DNA of 64,000 nucleotides from Anaerolineae bacterium. GTDB lineage: Bacteria > Chloroflexota > Anaerolineae > Aggregatilineales > Aggregatilineaceae. The translations under genes and the position numbers were made by a program. This document shows, in pieces, positions 50,856-63,005 of this stretch. The notes below the pieces were generated by a model. The model was not told where the DNA came from, did no database searches, and saw only the letters and a program-made list of their open reading frames with translations. Position 1 is the first letter of the stretch. Every line of letters begins with the position of its first letter. The DNA lies in the NCBI GenBank assembly GCA_023382715.1, contig JAHDWP010000002.1:202867-266866 (forward strand), written 5' to 3'.

Positions 50856-51590
50856 TTAACTGTAGCGCGTGCGCAGGGCCGCGATCTGTCCCTCGTCGAA
50901 GTAGTTGATGTGCCCCACCTGGCTCGCCACCAGGAAGATGCGCGCGTTCAGCTCGATGCTCTCCATATTGAACGCGGCATCAATGAGGGTGGGGGCGTAG
51001 GCGACCGCGCCGTGATTGCCCAGCAGCAGGGTGACGTGATCGCGCAGGTAGGGGATGATCGAGTCTGGAAGCTCGTCGCCGCCGGGGATGGCGTAAGGCA
51101 CCAGCGGGCATGGCCCGGTGCGCACGACTATCTCCGGCAGGAAGGGCTTATCCAGGCCGATGCCGGCGACGGCCAGCCCAGTCGCCGTGGGCGGATGGGC
51201 GTGCACAACCGCGCGGATGTCCGGGCGGTGCTTGTAGATCGCCAGGTGCATCCGCCGCTCTGAAGAGGCATTTTTCCCCGTGCGCGAGGCGATCAGCCGG
51301 CCATCCAGGCTGAGCTTGACCATATCCTCTGGATTCATGAACCCCTTGCTGACGTTGGTCGGGGTGATGATGATCTCCTCTTCGTTGAGCCGGACGGAGA
51401 TGTTGCCGTCGTTGGCCGCGACGAAGAGGTGGTGGTAGAGCCGCCGGCCTATCTCGCAGATTTCCGTGCGCACGTTCCATTCGTCCCACTCCGGCCAGGC
51501 GGGGTTGGCAGGGTGCGTCACGTCGCTGCGCGCCGGGTCATCGCTCGCTGTCGGGCGGCTACTGGTCTGCACATTGGTAGGAGGTCGCAT
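50856..51590 (-). CDS. Class II aldolase/adducin family protein (FucA-like)
   Basis: 244 residues. Zinc-dependent aldolase fold: ANDGNISVRLNEEEIIITPT, substrate/metal region NASSERRMHLAIYKHRPDIR with the catalytic Glu of SSE, zinc ligands HAHPP (two His) and GNHGAVAYAP (third His). Likely cleaves a sugar phosphate such as fuculose- or rhamnulose-1-phosphate, or acts in sugar-acid use. A 30-residue N-terminal extension is unusual for FucA. ATG 51590; divergent from a DeoR-type regulator 219 bases away, a classical sugar-operon pairing. Confidence 0.88.
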   Translation of the reverse strand: MRPPTNVQTSSRPTASDDPARSDVTHPANPAWPEWDEWNVRTEICEIGRRLYHHLFVAANDGNISVRLNEEEIIITPTNVSKGFMNPEDMVKLSLDGRLIASRTGKNASSERRMHLAIYKHRPDIRAVVHAHPPTATGLAVAGIGLDKPFLPEIVVRTGPCPLVPYAIPGGDELPDSIIPYLRDHVTLLLGNHGAVAYAPTLIDAAFNMESIELNARIFLVASQVGHINYFDEGQIAALRTRYS

Positions 51591-51733
51591 TTTCGATTCC
51601 TTTCCTTTGGTTGCAGGAACAATACAACATCACGGGTAGAAAGTCAATGGCTCCTGCGCTGTCGAGGTCGTAAGGGGGGGGTGACGGCTGGCAGACGCGC
51701 GCCATACGGGCGGATCGTCGGGCCGGAATCATG

Positions 51734-51739
51734 TATAAT
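51734..51739 (+). promoter_or_regulatory. Promoter -10 box for the DeoR-type gene
   Basis: Perfect TATAAT in the sequence atgtataata. No good -35 box lies 16-18 bases upstream (the region is gcgggcggatcgt-like), so the promoter probably needs an activator or relies on the -10 region. Predicted start near 51746. Confidence 0.5.
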
Positions 51740-51763
51740 AGGCTCCAGACAGAAATCGCGCAG

Positions 51764-51790
51764 GTTTCGTTTGTTTTCTTCTGTTTTTGT
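51764..51790. promoter_or_regulatory. Possible DeoR-family operator
   Basis: A run of TTTCG/TTTG-like units (tttcgtttgttttcttctgt then ttttgtt) directly downstream of the predicted start. Several DeoR-family repressors bind repeated TTTCGTTT-type words, so this may be an autoregulatory site that also controls the divergent aldolase gene. Pattern is seen; binding is inference. Confidence 0.35.
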
Positions 51791-51809
51791 TAGCAAAGGG
51801 AGGCGCGCA

Positions 51810-52589
51810 ATGCCAGCGCCGATGTTCGCAGAAGAACGACGCCGGGCGATCCTGGAGCGGTTGCGCGCGCATGGTCGTGTGGTTGTGCCGGACCTGGTCG
51901 AGCAGTTGCGGGTGAGCGCCGTCACCATTCGCAGCGACCTGAGCGCACTGGAAGAGATCGGCGTGCTGGAGCGCACTTATGGCGGGGCCGTGCTGCGGGC
52001 GGACGCCTCTATTCTGCAGGAGCTGTCGTTCAACGTGCGGCAGGCGCAAGGTCGCCAGCAGAAGAGCGCCATTGCTGCGGCGGCGGCGAGCCTGCTGGCC
52101 GATGGGTGCAGCGTTGCGCTCGACTGCAGCACGACGGCCTACGCGCTGTTGCCTTTCATCAAGCGCCTCAGCCACGTCACGGTGATCACCAACAGCCTGC
52201 GCGTCGCGCAGAGTCTGCTGGGAAGCCCGCAGGTGGATGTGCTGCTGCCGGCGGGGCGTCTGCGGCGCGACGCCGTCTCCATCGTGGGCAGCCCCGCCAG
52301 TCTGCCCTCTATCAACATCAATCTCGGGTTCTTCGGGGCGCGGGGCATCACGGCTATGATTGGCGTCACGGAGATCGACTCGGACGAGGCGATCATGAAG
52401 CGGACCATGTACGGGCGCTGCGTCTCCCCGGTGATCGTCCTCGATGGCAGCAAATGGGGGCAGGTGGCGCCGTATACGATTGTGCCGCCGTCCGAAGTGC
52501 GGCACGTCATCACGTCCGGGGATGCGCCAGAGGCCCTCGTCGAGCAATTGCGGACGGGCGGCGTTCGGGTGACGGTCGTGCCGTTCTAG
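51810..52589 (+). CDS. DeoR/GlpR family transcriptional regulator
   Basis: 259 residues. Winged HTH at about 6-60 (EERRRAILERLRAHGRVVVP, VSAVTIRSDLSALEEIGVLE, RTYGGAVL: classical DeoR signature). The C-terminal DeoRC sensor domain covers about 75-235 (DCSTTAYALLPFI, VTVITNSLRVAQ, GFFGARGIT, IVLDGSKWGQVAPYTI); it normally binds a phosphosugar. AAAGGGAGG precedes ATG 51810. Divergent from the class II aldolase gene, its probable target. Confidence 0.93.
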   Translation: MPAPMFAEERRRAILERLRAHGRVVVPDLVEQLRVSAVTIRSDLSALEEIGVLERTYGGAVLRADASILQELSFNVRQAQGRQQKSAIAAAAASLLADGCSVALDCSTTAYALLPFIKRLSHVTVITNSLRVAQSLLGSPQVDVLLPAGRLRRDAVSIVGSPASLPSININLGFFGARGITAMIGVTEIDSDEAIMKRTMYGRCVSPVIVLDGSKWGQVAPYTIVPPSEVRHVITSGDAPEALVEQLRTGGVRVTVVPF

Positions 52590-52599
52590 CGCGTGTTCT

Positions 52600-52720
52600 G
52601 CACGTATCAACCTCACTCCCCCGGCCCTTTGCCCGGCAAGCCAGGAAGTGCGGTTGAGGGAGGAAGGCATGGGGGGAAGGCAAGTCAGCGCCCTTGCCTG
52701 ACGGGTTTTGCGTGCGCGCC
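52600..52720. repeat. Repeat family A/C mosaic, copy 6
   Basis: In the 292-base gap between the deoR-like gene and narC. It ends cctgacgggttttgcgtgcg, which in reverse, cgcacgcaaaacccgtcagg, matches the terminal repeat of family A. The left part holds GC hairpins (ccccggccctttgcccggca). No gene here. Confidence 0.45.
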
Positions 52721-52735
52721 CCTGTTCTTCCTTAG

Positions 52736-52763
52736 TTGCATGTGGTCAATTAAAGACTATACT
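52736..52763 (+). promoter_or_regulatory. Promoter of the nar operon with FNR/CRP-like dyad
   Basis: TTGCAT (52736-52741) and TATACT (52758-52763) are 16 bases apart. Overlapping the -35 box, TTGCATGTGGTCAA (52736-52749) matches 7 of the 10 specified bases of the FNR box TTGAT-N4-ATCAA, a plausible oxygen- or NO-responsive site. A second -10-like TATAGT lies near 52791. The leader to ATG 52882 is about 110 bases. Confidence 0.45.
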
Positions 52764-52881
52764 TAAATCTCTTATGAGCCTAATATAGTGCCTGCTCTGT
52801 ATCCCACGACTCGTGCCGAGCTGCCTGTCGCCAACAGTTGGCCGGGCCGAAAATAAAAGATTCCTGTACCGGGGGGTGCCC

Positions 52882-53727
52882 ATGATTCCGAAAAAGAAAT
52901 GGTGGTTGTTGGGCCTTGTGCTGCTGGCCGGGTTTGTGTCGGGGGGGCTGCTCCCCTCGATCCAGGCAGCGCCGCCGGGCCAGTCGGCGGAGGAGGGCGA
53001 GGCGCTCTTCCAGCAGTATTGCACCGGCTGCCATACTATCGGCGGCGGCGACCTGGCCGGGCCGGACCTGCTGGGTGTCGCCGAAAAACGCGACCCGGAA
53101 TGGCTGGAGCACTGGCTGGCCGAGCCTGATAAGATGATCGCCGATGGCGATCCCATCGCGCTGCAACTGCTGGCGCAATATAACAACATCCCCATGCCGA
53201 ACCAGCATCTGACCCTGTCCGAGATTGACGCCCTGCTGGCCTATCTTGGTGTGGCCCAGCCGTCGCTCCCCTCACCGGGGGCGGGGCAGCCTGCGCTGGC
53301 CGGCAACCCTCAGGCGGGCAAAGACCTGTTCACCGGCGCGAAGGGCCTGTCCGCTGGCGGATCGGCCTGCGCAGCCTGCCACGACACGGCGGGGCTTGGC
53401 GCGCCCGGCGGGGGTCTGCTGGGGCCTGATCTCACCCAGGTCGTGCAGCGTTACGGGGGCGAGGCGGGTCTGCGCGGGACGCTGGGGGTCATCGCCTTCC
53501 CGTCTATGGTGCCCGTCTACCGGGATCGCCCGCTGACGCCCCAGGAGCAGGCCGATCTCGCGGCGTTCCTGGCGCAATCTGCCGAACAGTCTCCACCTAG
53601 CCGCGGGGTGCGTCACCTGACGGTGTACGCGCTGGCTTTCGGGGTGATGGATATTTTCCTGGTCGGGCTGTTCGTCTGGCATCGTCGTCTACCGCGCGCG
53701 GCGCGCCGACCACTTGCGCGGCGCTAG
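52882..53727 (+). CDS. narC: Membrane-bound diheme cytochrome c of nitrate reductase (NarC)
   Basis: 281 residues. N-terminal helix 7-28 is a signal/anchor, and a C-terminal helix lies at about 247-267 (VYALAFGVMDIFLVGLFVW). Two c-type heme sites: CTGCH (47-51) and CAACH (163-167). Likely distal ligands are Met105 (NNIPMPNQHL) and Met209 (AFPSMVP). A diheme cytochrome encoded first in the operon, before narG, is the arrangement of the Thermus narCGHJI operon, where NarC helps anchor and feed the enzyme. GGGGGGTG precedes ATG 52882. Confidence 0.85.
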   Translation: MIPKKKWWLLGLVLLAGFVSGGLLPSIQAAPPGQSAEEGEALFQQYCTGCHTIGGGDLAGPDLLGVAEKRDPEWLEHWLAEPDKMIADGDPIALQLLAQYNNIPMPNQHLTLSEIDALLAYLGVAQPSLPSPGAGQPALAGNPQAGKDLFTGAKGLSAGGSACAACHDTAGLGAPGGGLLGPDLTQVVQRYGGEAGLRGTLGVIAFPSMVPVYRDRPLTPQEQADLAAFLAQSAEQSPPSRGVRHLTVYALAFGVMDIFLVGLFVWHRRLPRAARRPLARR

Positions 53728-53754
53728 AGTTCTGGGGAACGGAGGGCAGATGTA

Positions 53755-57351
<3,597 letters not shown>

Positions 57352-57372
57352 AGGCGAGAAAGGGCGACCACC

Positions 57373-58884
57373 ATGAATATTCGAGCGCAGGTCTCGATGG
57401 TCTTTCACCTGGACAAGTGCATCGGCTGCCACACGTGCAGCGTCTCCTGCAAGAATATCTGGACCGACCGGCAGGGCGCGGAATACATGTGGTGGAACAA
57501 TGTGGAGACCAAGCCCGGCACCGGCTACCCCGTCCGGTGGGAAGACCAGGAGAAGTACAAAGGTGGCTGGGAGAAGAAGCCGGGCAACGGCCAGCTTCAA
57601 CTGAAGATGAACGGGCGCTTGGGGATGCTCGGCAATATCTTCTTCAACCCGCATCTCCCTTCGCTGGATGATTACTACGAACCCTGGACGTATGAGTACG
57701 AGAACCTGATCAACGCGCCCGCCGGCGACGACCAGCCGACGGCGCGCCCCATCTCGCTGGTCACCGGCCACCCCATGGAAATCAAGCGCGGCCCCAACTG
57801 GGACGACGACCTGAGTGGGTCGGAAGTCTACGCGGCCAACGACCCCAACCTGGACGGGATGAGCGATGACGAGCGCCAGTTAATGTTCGAGGTCGAGCGG
57901 CTGGTCTTCTTCTACCTGCCGCGCATCTGCAACCACTGCCTGAATGCAGGCTGCGTGGCGGCGTGCCCGTCGGGGGCGATCTACAAGCGCGGCGAAGATG
58001 GCATCGTGCTGGTCAACCAGGATGTCTGCCGGGGCTGGCGCATGTGTATCACCGGCTGCCCTTATAAGAAGGTCTACTACAACTGGTCAACTGGCAAGTC
58101 TGAGAAGTGCATCCTGTGCTACCCGCGCCTGGAGACGGGCCAGGCCCCGGCCTGCTTCCACTCGTGTGTGGGGCGCATTCGCTACCTGGGCGTGCTGCTC
58201 TACGACGCCGACCGGCTGGACGAGGCGGTGGGCGTGGACGACGCGGCCCTGGTGCGGGCGCAACGCGCGATCATCATGGACCCGCACGACCCGGCGGTGG
58301 TCGCCTCGGCCAAAGCGAACGGCGTGCCGGACGCCATGATCGAGGCAGCGCAGCAGTCGCCGGTGTACCGCTTCGTCAAGGAGTGGGAGCTGGCGCTGCC
58401 ACTGCATCCCGAATTCCGCACGCTGCCCATGCTGTTCTACGTGCCGCCGATGCTGCCGCTCCAGGCGATTGCCAACGACGGGCGGCTGGATGTGACGCAG
58501 GACAGCGAAGAGGCGGCTGACTACTTCGGCACGCTGGAGAAGGCGCGCCTGCCCATGCGCTACATGGCCCGGCTGTTCTCGGCGGGCAACGAAGAGGAGG
58601 TTGCTGCCGTGTACCGCAAGCTGATCGCCGTGCGCGTCTATCGCCGCGCGAGCACCATCGCCGGCGAGCCGGACGCGGACACGCGCAAGGTGCTGGCCGC
58701 TGCCGGCCTGACGGCGGACGAGGCGCAGGCCATCTTTGAACTGACGGCCAAGCCGACCTTCGACGAGCGCTTCGTCGTCCCGCCGCTGGCGCGCGAAGTG
58801 GCCATCGAGTCCATCATGGATCCCTTCACGCACAAGACCAAAGCGGGCTTTGGCTTCCGCCGCGAGGCCAAACGGGGGCAGTGA
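57373..58884 (+). CDS. narH: Respiratory nitrate reductase beta subunit
   Basis: 503 residues (E. coli 512). It carries four iron-sulfur clusters passing electrons from NarI to NarG. The first Cys quartet is Cys16, 19, 22 and 26 (DKCIGCHTCSVSCKN), the same numbering as in E. coli. Further sets: ICNHCLNAGCVAACPSGAIY, CRGWRMCITGCPYKKVYYNW (the Trp of CRGWRMC marks the 3Fe-4S cluster) and KCILCYPRLETGQAPACFHS. ATG 57373 lies 22 bases after narG. Its stop overlaps narJ. Confidence 0.98.
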   Translation: MNIRAQVSMVFHLDKCIGCHTCSVSCKNIWTDRQGAEYMWWNNVETKPGTGYPVRWEDQEKYKGGWEKKPGNGQLQLKMNGRLGMLGNIFFNPHLPSLDDYYEPWTYEYENLINAPAGDDQPTARPISLVTGHPMEIKRGPNWDDDLSGSEVYAANDPNLDGMSDDERQLMFEVERLVFFYLPRICNHCLNAGCVAACPSGAIYKRGEDGIVLVNQDVCRGWRMCITGCPYKKVYYNWSTGKSEKCILCYPRLETGQAPACFHSCVGRIRYLGVLLYDADRLDEAVGVDDAALVRAQRAIIMDPHDPAVVASAKANGVPDAMIEAAQQSPVYRFVKEWELALPLHPEFRTLPMLFYVPPMLPLQAIANDGRLDVTQDSEEAADYFGTLEKARLPMRYMARLFSAGNEEEVAAVYRKLIAVRVYRRASTIAGEPDADTRKVLAAAGLTADEAQAIFELTAKPTFDERFVVPPLAREVAIESIMDPFTHKTKAGFGFRREAKRGQ

Positions 58885-59390
58885 TGCCGACGGCGCAGAC
58901 CGTAGACACAGTGCACGAGTTGCTGGCGCGGACGGTGGAATATCCCACGCCGGACCTGCCCGCCCAGGCGCGCGCCTGTGAGGCGGCGCTGAGCGGGCAG
59001 CACGGGCGCGCCGCGCGCCACATCGCGCGTTTTCGCGCTTTTGTGGAGCAGGCGGAGCCGGGGGCGCTGGAAGAACTCTATACGGCCACGTTCGATCTCA
59101 GGCCGACGTGCTACCCCTATATCGGTTACCAGTTGTTCGGCGAGACCTACAAGCGCGGTGAGTTCCTGGCCCTGCTGAACGCGCGCTATCGCCAGGCGGG
59201 GCTGGCAGTGACGGGAGGCGAGCTGCCCGATCACCTGGGCATGATCTTGCGCTATCTGGCGCGCACGTCGGACGCCGACCTGGTGGCCGAAGGCGTCCTG
59301 CCCGCGCTGGAACGGATGATTGAGCAGTTGCAGGATAATCCCTATCGCGAGCCATTGCGGGCGATTCTGGCGGTCTTGCGGGACCAGTGA
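58884..59390 (+). CDS. narJ: Nitrate reductase assembly chaperone
   Basis: 168 residues, all helical, from ATG 58884, which overlaps the narH stop (TGATG). NarJ holds apo-NarG for molybdenum-cofactor insertion and is not in the final enzyme. TorD/NarJ fold features: LEELYTATFDLRPTCYPYIG, YQLFGETYKRGEFLALLNAR, ELPDHLGMILRYLAR and a terminal EPLRAILAVL. The LPDHLxxxLxFL-type motif is the NarJ signature. A GTG at 58881 is an alternative start one codon earlier. Confidence 0.95.
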   Translation: MPTAQTVDTVHELLARTVEYPTPDLPAQARACEAALSGQHGRAARHIARFRAFVEQAEPGALEELYTATFDLRPTCYPYIGYQLFGETYKRGEFLALLNARYRQAGLAVTGGELPDHLGMILRYLARTSDADLVAEGVLPALERMIEQLQDNPYREPLRAILAVLRDQ

Positions 59391-59405
59391 TGAGCGGAGC
59401 GTGAC

Positions 59406-60086
59406 ATGGCCGACCTAGTGCTGTTCGTGGCGATTCCCTATGCGGCGGTGGTCGTGGCGGTGGTGCTGACGCTCTATCGCTACGCCAACAATCGTTTCAG
59501 TTATTCCAGTTTGTCTTCGCAGTTGCTGGAAAACAGTGTGCTCTCCTGGGCTTCGGTGGCCTGGCACTACGCCATCCTGCTCATCCTGACGGCGCACGTC
59601 CTGGCGGCTCTGTTCCCTGGCCTGTGGGCCAGGCTGCTGGGCGGGCAGGTGCGGCTCTATGTCATCGAGATCACCGGCATGGGCCTGGCCCTGATCGCCA
59701 TCATCGGCATGGGGCTGTTCATCTGGCGGCGGCTGACCAACCCGCGCGCGCGCGCAGTGACGTCCACCGGCGACTGGGTGCTGTTGGCGGTGCTGCTGGC
59801 ACAGGTCGTGCTGGGGTTCATCACGGCGTTTGTGTACCGCTGGGGCGCGCTGTGGTACTTGCAGACGGCGGCTCCCTGGCTGGAATCGCTGGTGCGGCTG
59901 AACCCGGATACGAGCTACGTGGCGTTGATGCCCTGGGTGATCAAGCTGCACTTCGTGGGCGGCTTCGTCACCATCGCCCTGATCCCGTTCACGCGCCTGA
60001 GCCACGCGCTGACCATCCCCGTGAGCTATCTGTGGCGGCCCTATCGCCTGGTGATCTGGAACCGGCGGCAGGCGGTGCGGGAATAA
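59406..60086 (+). CDS. narI: Nitrate reductase gamma subunit (cytochrome b)
   Basis: 226 residues, five helices. The four heme b ligands match E. coli NarI (56, 66, 187, 205): here His54 and His64 (WHYAILLILTAH) and His182 and His200, with the same spacing of 10 and 18. It oxidises quinol at the outer face. ATG 59406 lies 16 bases after narJ. N-terminal helix and cytoplasmic Arg-rich end (RRQAVRE) fit the family. Confidence 0.96.
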   Translation: MADLVLFVAIPYAAVVVAVVLTLYRYANNRFSYSSLSSQLLENSVLSWASVAWHYAILLILTAHVLAALFPGLWARLLGGQVRLYVIEITGMGLALIAIIGMGLFIWRRLTNPRARAVTSTGDWVLLAVLLAQVVLGFITAFVYRWGALWYLQTAAPWLESLVRLNPDTSYVALMPWVIKLHFVGGFVTIALIPFTRLSHALTIPVSYLWRPYRLVIWNRRQAVRE

Positions 60087-60096
60087 AAGCAGGAGC

Positions 60097-60119
60097 GGGG
60101 CGCGGCAGGGCAGCGCCCC
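60097..60119 (+). terminator. Weak hairpin in the narI-fmdE gap
   Basis: Arms ggggcgc and gcgcccc (7 bp) around ggcagggca in the 57-base gap. Too short and without T tract for strong termination; it may tune expression of the two distal genes. Confidence 0.35.
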
Positions 60120-60143
60120 GACTGGATGTATGAGGGGGCGGCT

Positions 60144-60788
60144 ATGCCCACCCTGGAAGACCTGTTGCAGGCTTCGGCGGCGCTTCACCGGCATCTCTGC
60201 CCGCGCCAGGTCTTGGGCGTGCGCATGGGGCTGCTGGCCGGGCGCTGGCTGGGGTTGACTGTCCCGCGCAGCGACAAGCGCCTGCTGGTCTTTGTCGAGA
60301 CGGACGGCTGCGCGGCAGATGGCGTGGCCGTGGCGACCGGCTGCCGGGTAGGGGGGCGCACGCTGCGCGTGGTGGACTTCGGCAAGGTGGCGGCGACGTT
60401 CGTGGACACGCGGGCTGGCCGGGCGGTGCGCATCGCCCCCGCGCCGGAAAGCCGCGAGCGCGCCTGGGCGTATGACCCGGACGCCAGAAGCCGCTGGCAC
60501 GCGCAGTTGGCCGGCTACCAGCGGATGCCCGACGAGGAGCTGCTCGTCGCCCAGGATGTCGTGCTGACGGTCTCGCTGGAAAAGCTGCTCAGCAAACCCG
60601 GTTACCGGGTCAACTGCCAGATTTGCGGCGAAGAGATCATCAACGAGCGCGAAGTCGTGCGCGAAGGGGTGATCCTGTGCCGCGCCTGCGCCGGAGAGGG
60701 GTACTGCCAGCCGCTCGCCGCTGCGGCACCCTGGCCGAAGGATGCTCAAGGGCGGGCGGGCATTGGGAATGCCTGGGAGGCGCTGTGA
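60144..60788 (+). CDS. FmdE-domain protein with C-terminal zinc finger
   Basis: 214 residues. Residues 9-140 are an FmdE domain: [20 protein letters not shown] is the HxHxCP opening of FmdE, followed by [20 protein letters not shown] and [15 protein letters not shown]. The C-terminus carries a zinc finger ([28 protein letters not shown]). FmdE proteins are found near molybdenum or tungsten enzymes and are suspected of handling metals or the cofactor; their exact role is unsettled. The position between narI and a channel gene suggests a role in NarG cofactor handling. ATG 60144 follows gagggggcgg; an ATG 6 codons earlier is possible. Confidence 0.85.
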   Translation: MPTLEDLLQASAALHRHLCPRQVLGVRMGLLAGRWLGLTVPRSDKRLLVFVETDGCAADGVAVATGCRVGGRTLRVVDFGKVAATFVDTRAGRAVRIAPAPESRERAWAYDPDARSRWHAQLAGYQRMPDEELLVAQDVVLTVSLEKLLSKPGYRVNCQICGEEIINEREVVREGVILCRACAGEGYCQPLAAAAPWPKDAQGRAGIGNAWEAL

Positions 60789-61846
60789 AGCCCATCGAGA
60801 ACGGTATCAAGACTCTCTACCCCGGCTATTTCTCGCTGGTGATGGCGACGGGGATCGTCTCGATTGCCTGCTACCTGCTGGATATGACGACGCTGGCGTG
60901 GTGGCTGTTCCGCCTCAATGTCGGGTTCTACGTCATCCTGTGGCTGCTGACCGGGGCGCGTATCGCCCGCTATAGCACGCTGCTGGCTGCGGACCTGGCC
61001 AGCCACGGCAAGGGGCCGGGCTTCTTCACCACGGTGGCCGGGACGGGCGTGCTCGGCAACCAGTTCGTCATCCTGGCCGGGGATCGCTCCACGGCCCTGC
61101 TGCTGTGGGTGCTCGCCGTCGTCATCTGGGCCGTGCTCATCTACACGTTTTTCGGCGTGACGACCACGCGCCACGAAAAGCCCGACCTGGCGACAGGCAT
61201 CAATGGGGCGTGGCTGATCGCGGTTGTGGCCACGCAGTCGGTCTCTGTTTTGGGCACGCTGCTCTGGTCTGAATTTGGCGGGCACGTGCAGGAGGTGCTG
61301 TTCTTCACGCTGAGCATGTATCTGCTCGGCTGCATGTTGTACCTGCTGATCATCCCGCTGATCTTTTATCGGCTGCTGTTCATGAAACTGGAGCCGCAAG
61401 ACCTGACGCCGCCCTACTGGATCAATATGGGCGCGGTGGCCATCACGACGCTGGCCGGGGCGACGCTGATGATCAACGCGGAGCACTCGCAGTTCCTGCC
61501 GGAGCTGATGCCGTTTCTGAAGGGGTTCACCCTGTTCTTCTGGGCGACGGGGACCTGGTGGATTCCGCTGCTGATCATCCTGGGCTTCTGGCGGCACGTC
61601 CACAAGCGCTATCCGCTGACCTATCATCCGCTGTATTGGGGGATGGTCTTCCCGCTGGGCATGTACACCACCTGCACGCTCCAGTTGTCCAGGGCAACCG
61701 GCCTGACGTTTCTGAAGACAATCCCGGAGTATTTCGTTTATGTGGCGCTGGCTGCCTGGCTGGCGACGTTTGCCGGCCTGCTGCGCAGCATTATAAGAGA
61801 ATTCAGGCAGCCGAAGCTCCGTCAGCAGCCGAATGTCTCTGGGTAG
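60785..61846 (+). CDS. TehA/SLAC1-family (TDT) channel, possible nitrate/nitrite channel
   Basis: 353 residues, about ten helices, TDT (TehA / SLAC1) superfamily: [20 protein letters not shown] is the family opening, followed by paired helices through [38 protein letters not shown], and [23 protein letters not shown] start 60785 overlaps the fmdE stop (GTGA) and has GGAGG upstream, so the two are translationally coupled. Plant SLAC1 conducts nitrate and chloride. No narK gene is seen in the window, so a nitrate/nitrite role here is inference; tellurite or dicarboxylate transport are alternatives. Confidence 0.87.
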   Translation: MKPIENGIKTLYPGYFSLVMATGIVSIACYLLDMTTLAWWLFRLNVGFYVILWLLTGARIARYSTLLAADLASHGKGPGFFTTVAGTGVLGNQFVILAGDRSTALLLWVLAVVIWAVLIYTFFGVTTTRHEKPDLATGINGAWLIAVVATQSVSVLGTLLWSEFGGHVQEVLFFTLSMYLLGCMLYLLIIPLIFYRLLFMKLEPQDLTPPYWINMGAVAITTLAGATLMINAEHSQFLPELMPFLKGFTLFFWATGTWWIPLLIILGFWRHVHKRYPLTYHPLYWGMVFPLGMYTTCTLQLSRATGLTFLKTIPEYFVYVALAAWLATFAGLLRSIIREFRQPKLRQQPNVSG

Positions 61847-61865
61847 ACCCGTCAGCGGAGACTCA

Positions 61866-62002
61866 GAGGGTGTCTGGTAAGCTCCTCTCAGCCCCCAACC
61901 CCTTCTCCCTCCAGGAGGAGAAGGGGAGCAAGGCGCAGGATTTCCCCTCGCCCCGGTGAGGGAGAGGGGTGCAGGGGTGAGAGGTTTTCGTACACGCTCT
62001 CA
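61866..62002. repeat. GC-rich repeat family C, copy 5, with inverted ends
   Basis: The left end ctcagagggtgtctggtaag and the reverse complement of the right end, ctgagagcgtgtacgaaaac, form an imperfect inverted repeat of about 30 bases; the interior has ccttctccctccaggaggag aagggg hairpins. Longest intact ends seen in this family. Located downstream of the TDT gene in the 466-base gap 61847-62312. Confidence 0.55.
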
Positions 62003-62188
62003 GCCGGGTCGCCGGTGAGCGCTAGAGATGAGGAGTCGGACTTGCATCCCGCCCCCCATGAAAACCACGTATCCCAATCCGCTCGACGATAGCCAGGGCA
62101 CTGGCCTCTCTCTGCTGGGCTGTAGCGCCGTCGCTGGGCAGCACACCTTCGACAGCGCCCTATGGCCGGCTAAGCACCTCGTGCCAGG

Positions 62189-62287
62189 ACGCCCCCCAAC
62201 AATTATGTCCATATATCCAGTGACTGTACTGGGAATCTCTCGTGGCAAGAGATCGCCGATCTGATCGCCTATCTCATGACCGATTGA
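62189..62287 (+). pseudogene. Remnant of a cytochrome c C-terminus
   Basis: Read in frame, the bases before the TGA at 62285 encode SSDCTGNLSWQEIADLIAYL followed by MTD, the typical closing helix of cytochrome c-type domains (EIxDLIAYL). A stop codon lies about 35 codons upstream and no heme motif is present, so only a decayed fragment remains. It may derive from an ancestral respiratory gene between the nar operon and the small membrane protein gene. Confidence 0.4.
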
Positions 62288-62312
62288 AAGCTAGCCAACA
62301 GGAGAGATCACA

Positions 62313-62828
62313 ATGGACGAGTATATGGTCATTCTACGCCTCATTCACATCTTTAGTGGCATCGCCTGGGTAGGCTCAGCGTGGTTCATCACCTTCCTGC
62401 TGAGTCCCGCTGTACGCGCGCTGGGACAGGACGGGCAGGTCTTCATGCGTGGCTTCATGAAGAAGTCGCCTGTCCCCCTGGTCATGATCTCCTCGTCGCT
62501 GCTGACCACAGTGTCCGGTCTGCTGCTCTACTACCGCGTCTCTGACGGCTTCAGCAGTGACTGGATGGGTTCTACCGCGGGGGTTGTGCTCACCATTGGC
62601 AGCCTGGCCGGGTTCGGCGAGTTTCTATTTGGCAATGCGGTAGTCGGCCCAACCACCAAGAGCCTGGGCGTTTTGGGAGGCGAGATCGAACGGCAAGGCG
62701 GGCCTCCAACCGAGGAGCAGATGGCACGGCTGCACGTGCTGCAGGGGCGCATGCACATCGCCGATCGGGTCAGCACGATCCTGCTGGTCATCGCGGTGGT
62801 GGGTATGGCCGGGGCGCGCTATATGTAA
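62313..62828 (+). CDS. Four-helix integral membrane protein (DUF2269-like)
   Basis: 171 residues. Helices at about 6-26, 52-72, 85-108 and 150-169. The first reads ILRLIHIFSGIAWVGSAWFI, with the HxxxGxxWxG pattern of DUF2269/CopD-like membrane proteins, in which the His may bind heme or metal; further His in MHIADR before the last helix. AGGAGAG precedes ATG 62313. Function unknown; it lies downstream of the cytochrome remnant, which hints at a lost partner. Confidence 0.75.
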   Translation: MDEYMVILRLIHIFSGIAWVGSAWFITFLLSPAVRALGQDGQVFMRGFMKKSPVPLVMISSSLLTTVSGLLLYYRVSDGFSSDWMGSTAGVVLTIGSLAGFGEFLFGNAVVGPTTKSLGVLGGEIERQGGPPTEEQMARLHVLQGRMHIADRVSTILLVIAVVGMAGARYM

Positions 62829-62854
62829 GCAGCCGGCTGATCGCGATGCAGAAG

Positions 62855-62903
62855 GCGAGCCGCTCGCCGAGTCTGGCGCTTGGGCCAGGGGCGAGCGGCT
62901 CGC
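62855..62903 (+). terminator. Strong hairpin after the small membrane protein gene
   Basis: Arms gcgagccgctcgcc (62855-62868) and ggcgagcggctcgc (62890-62903) pair perfectly over 14 bp around a 21-base loop, 27 bases after the stop. No T tract, so perhaps a transcript-stabilising end rather than a pure Rho-independent one. Confidence 0.6.
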
Positions 62904-63005
62904 ACGGCTCTGGCTGCTCTGGCGGCTCATGGCGGCATTCCAGACACGCTGATCGCCGGTCCTGCCAGGCACCGGCGGCTGGCCCAAAGCGCTCCCGGCC
63001 CCAGA

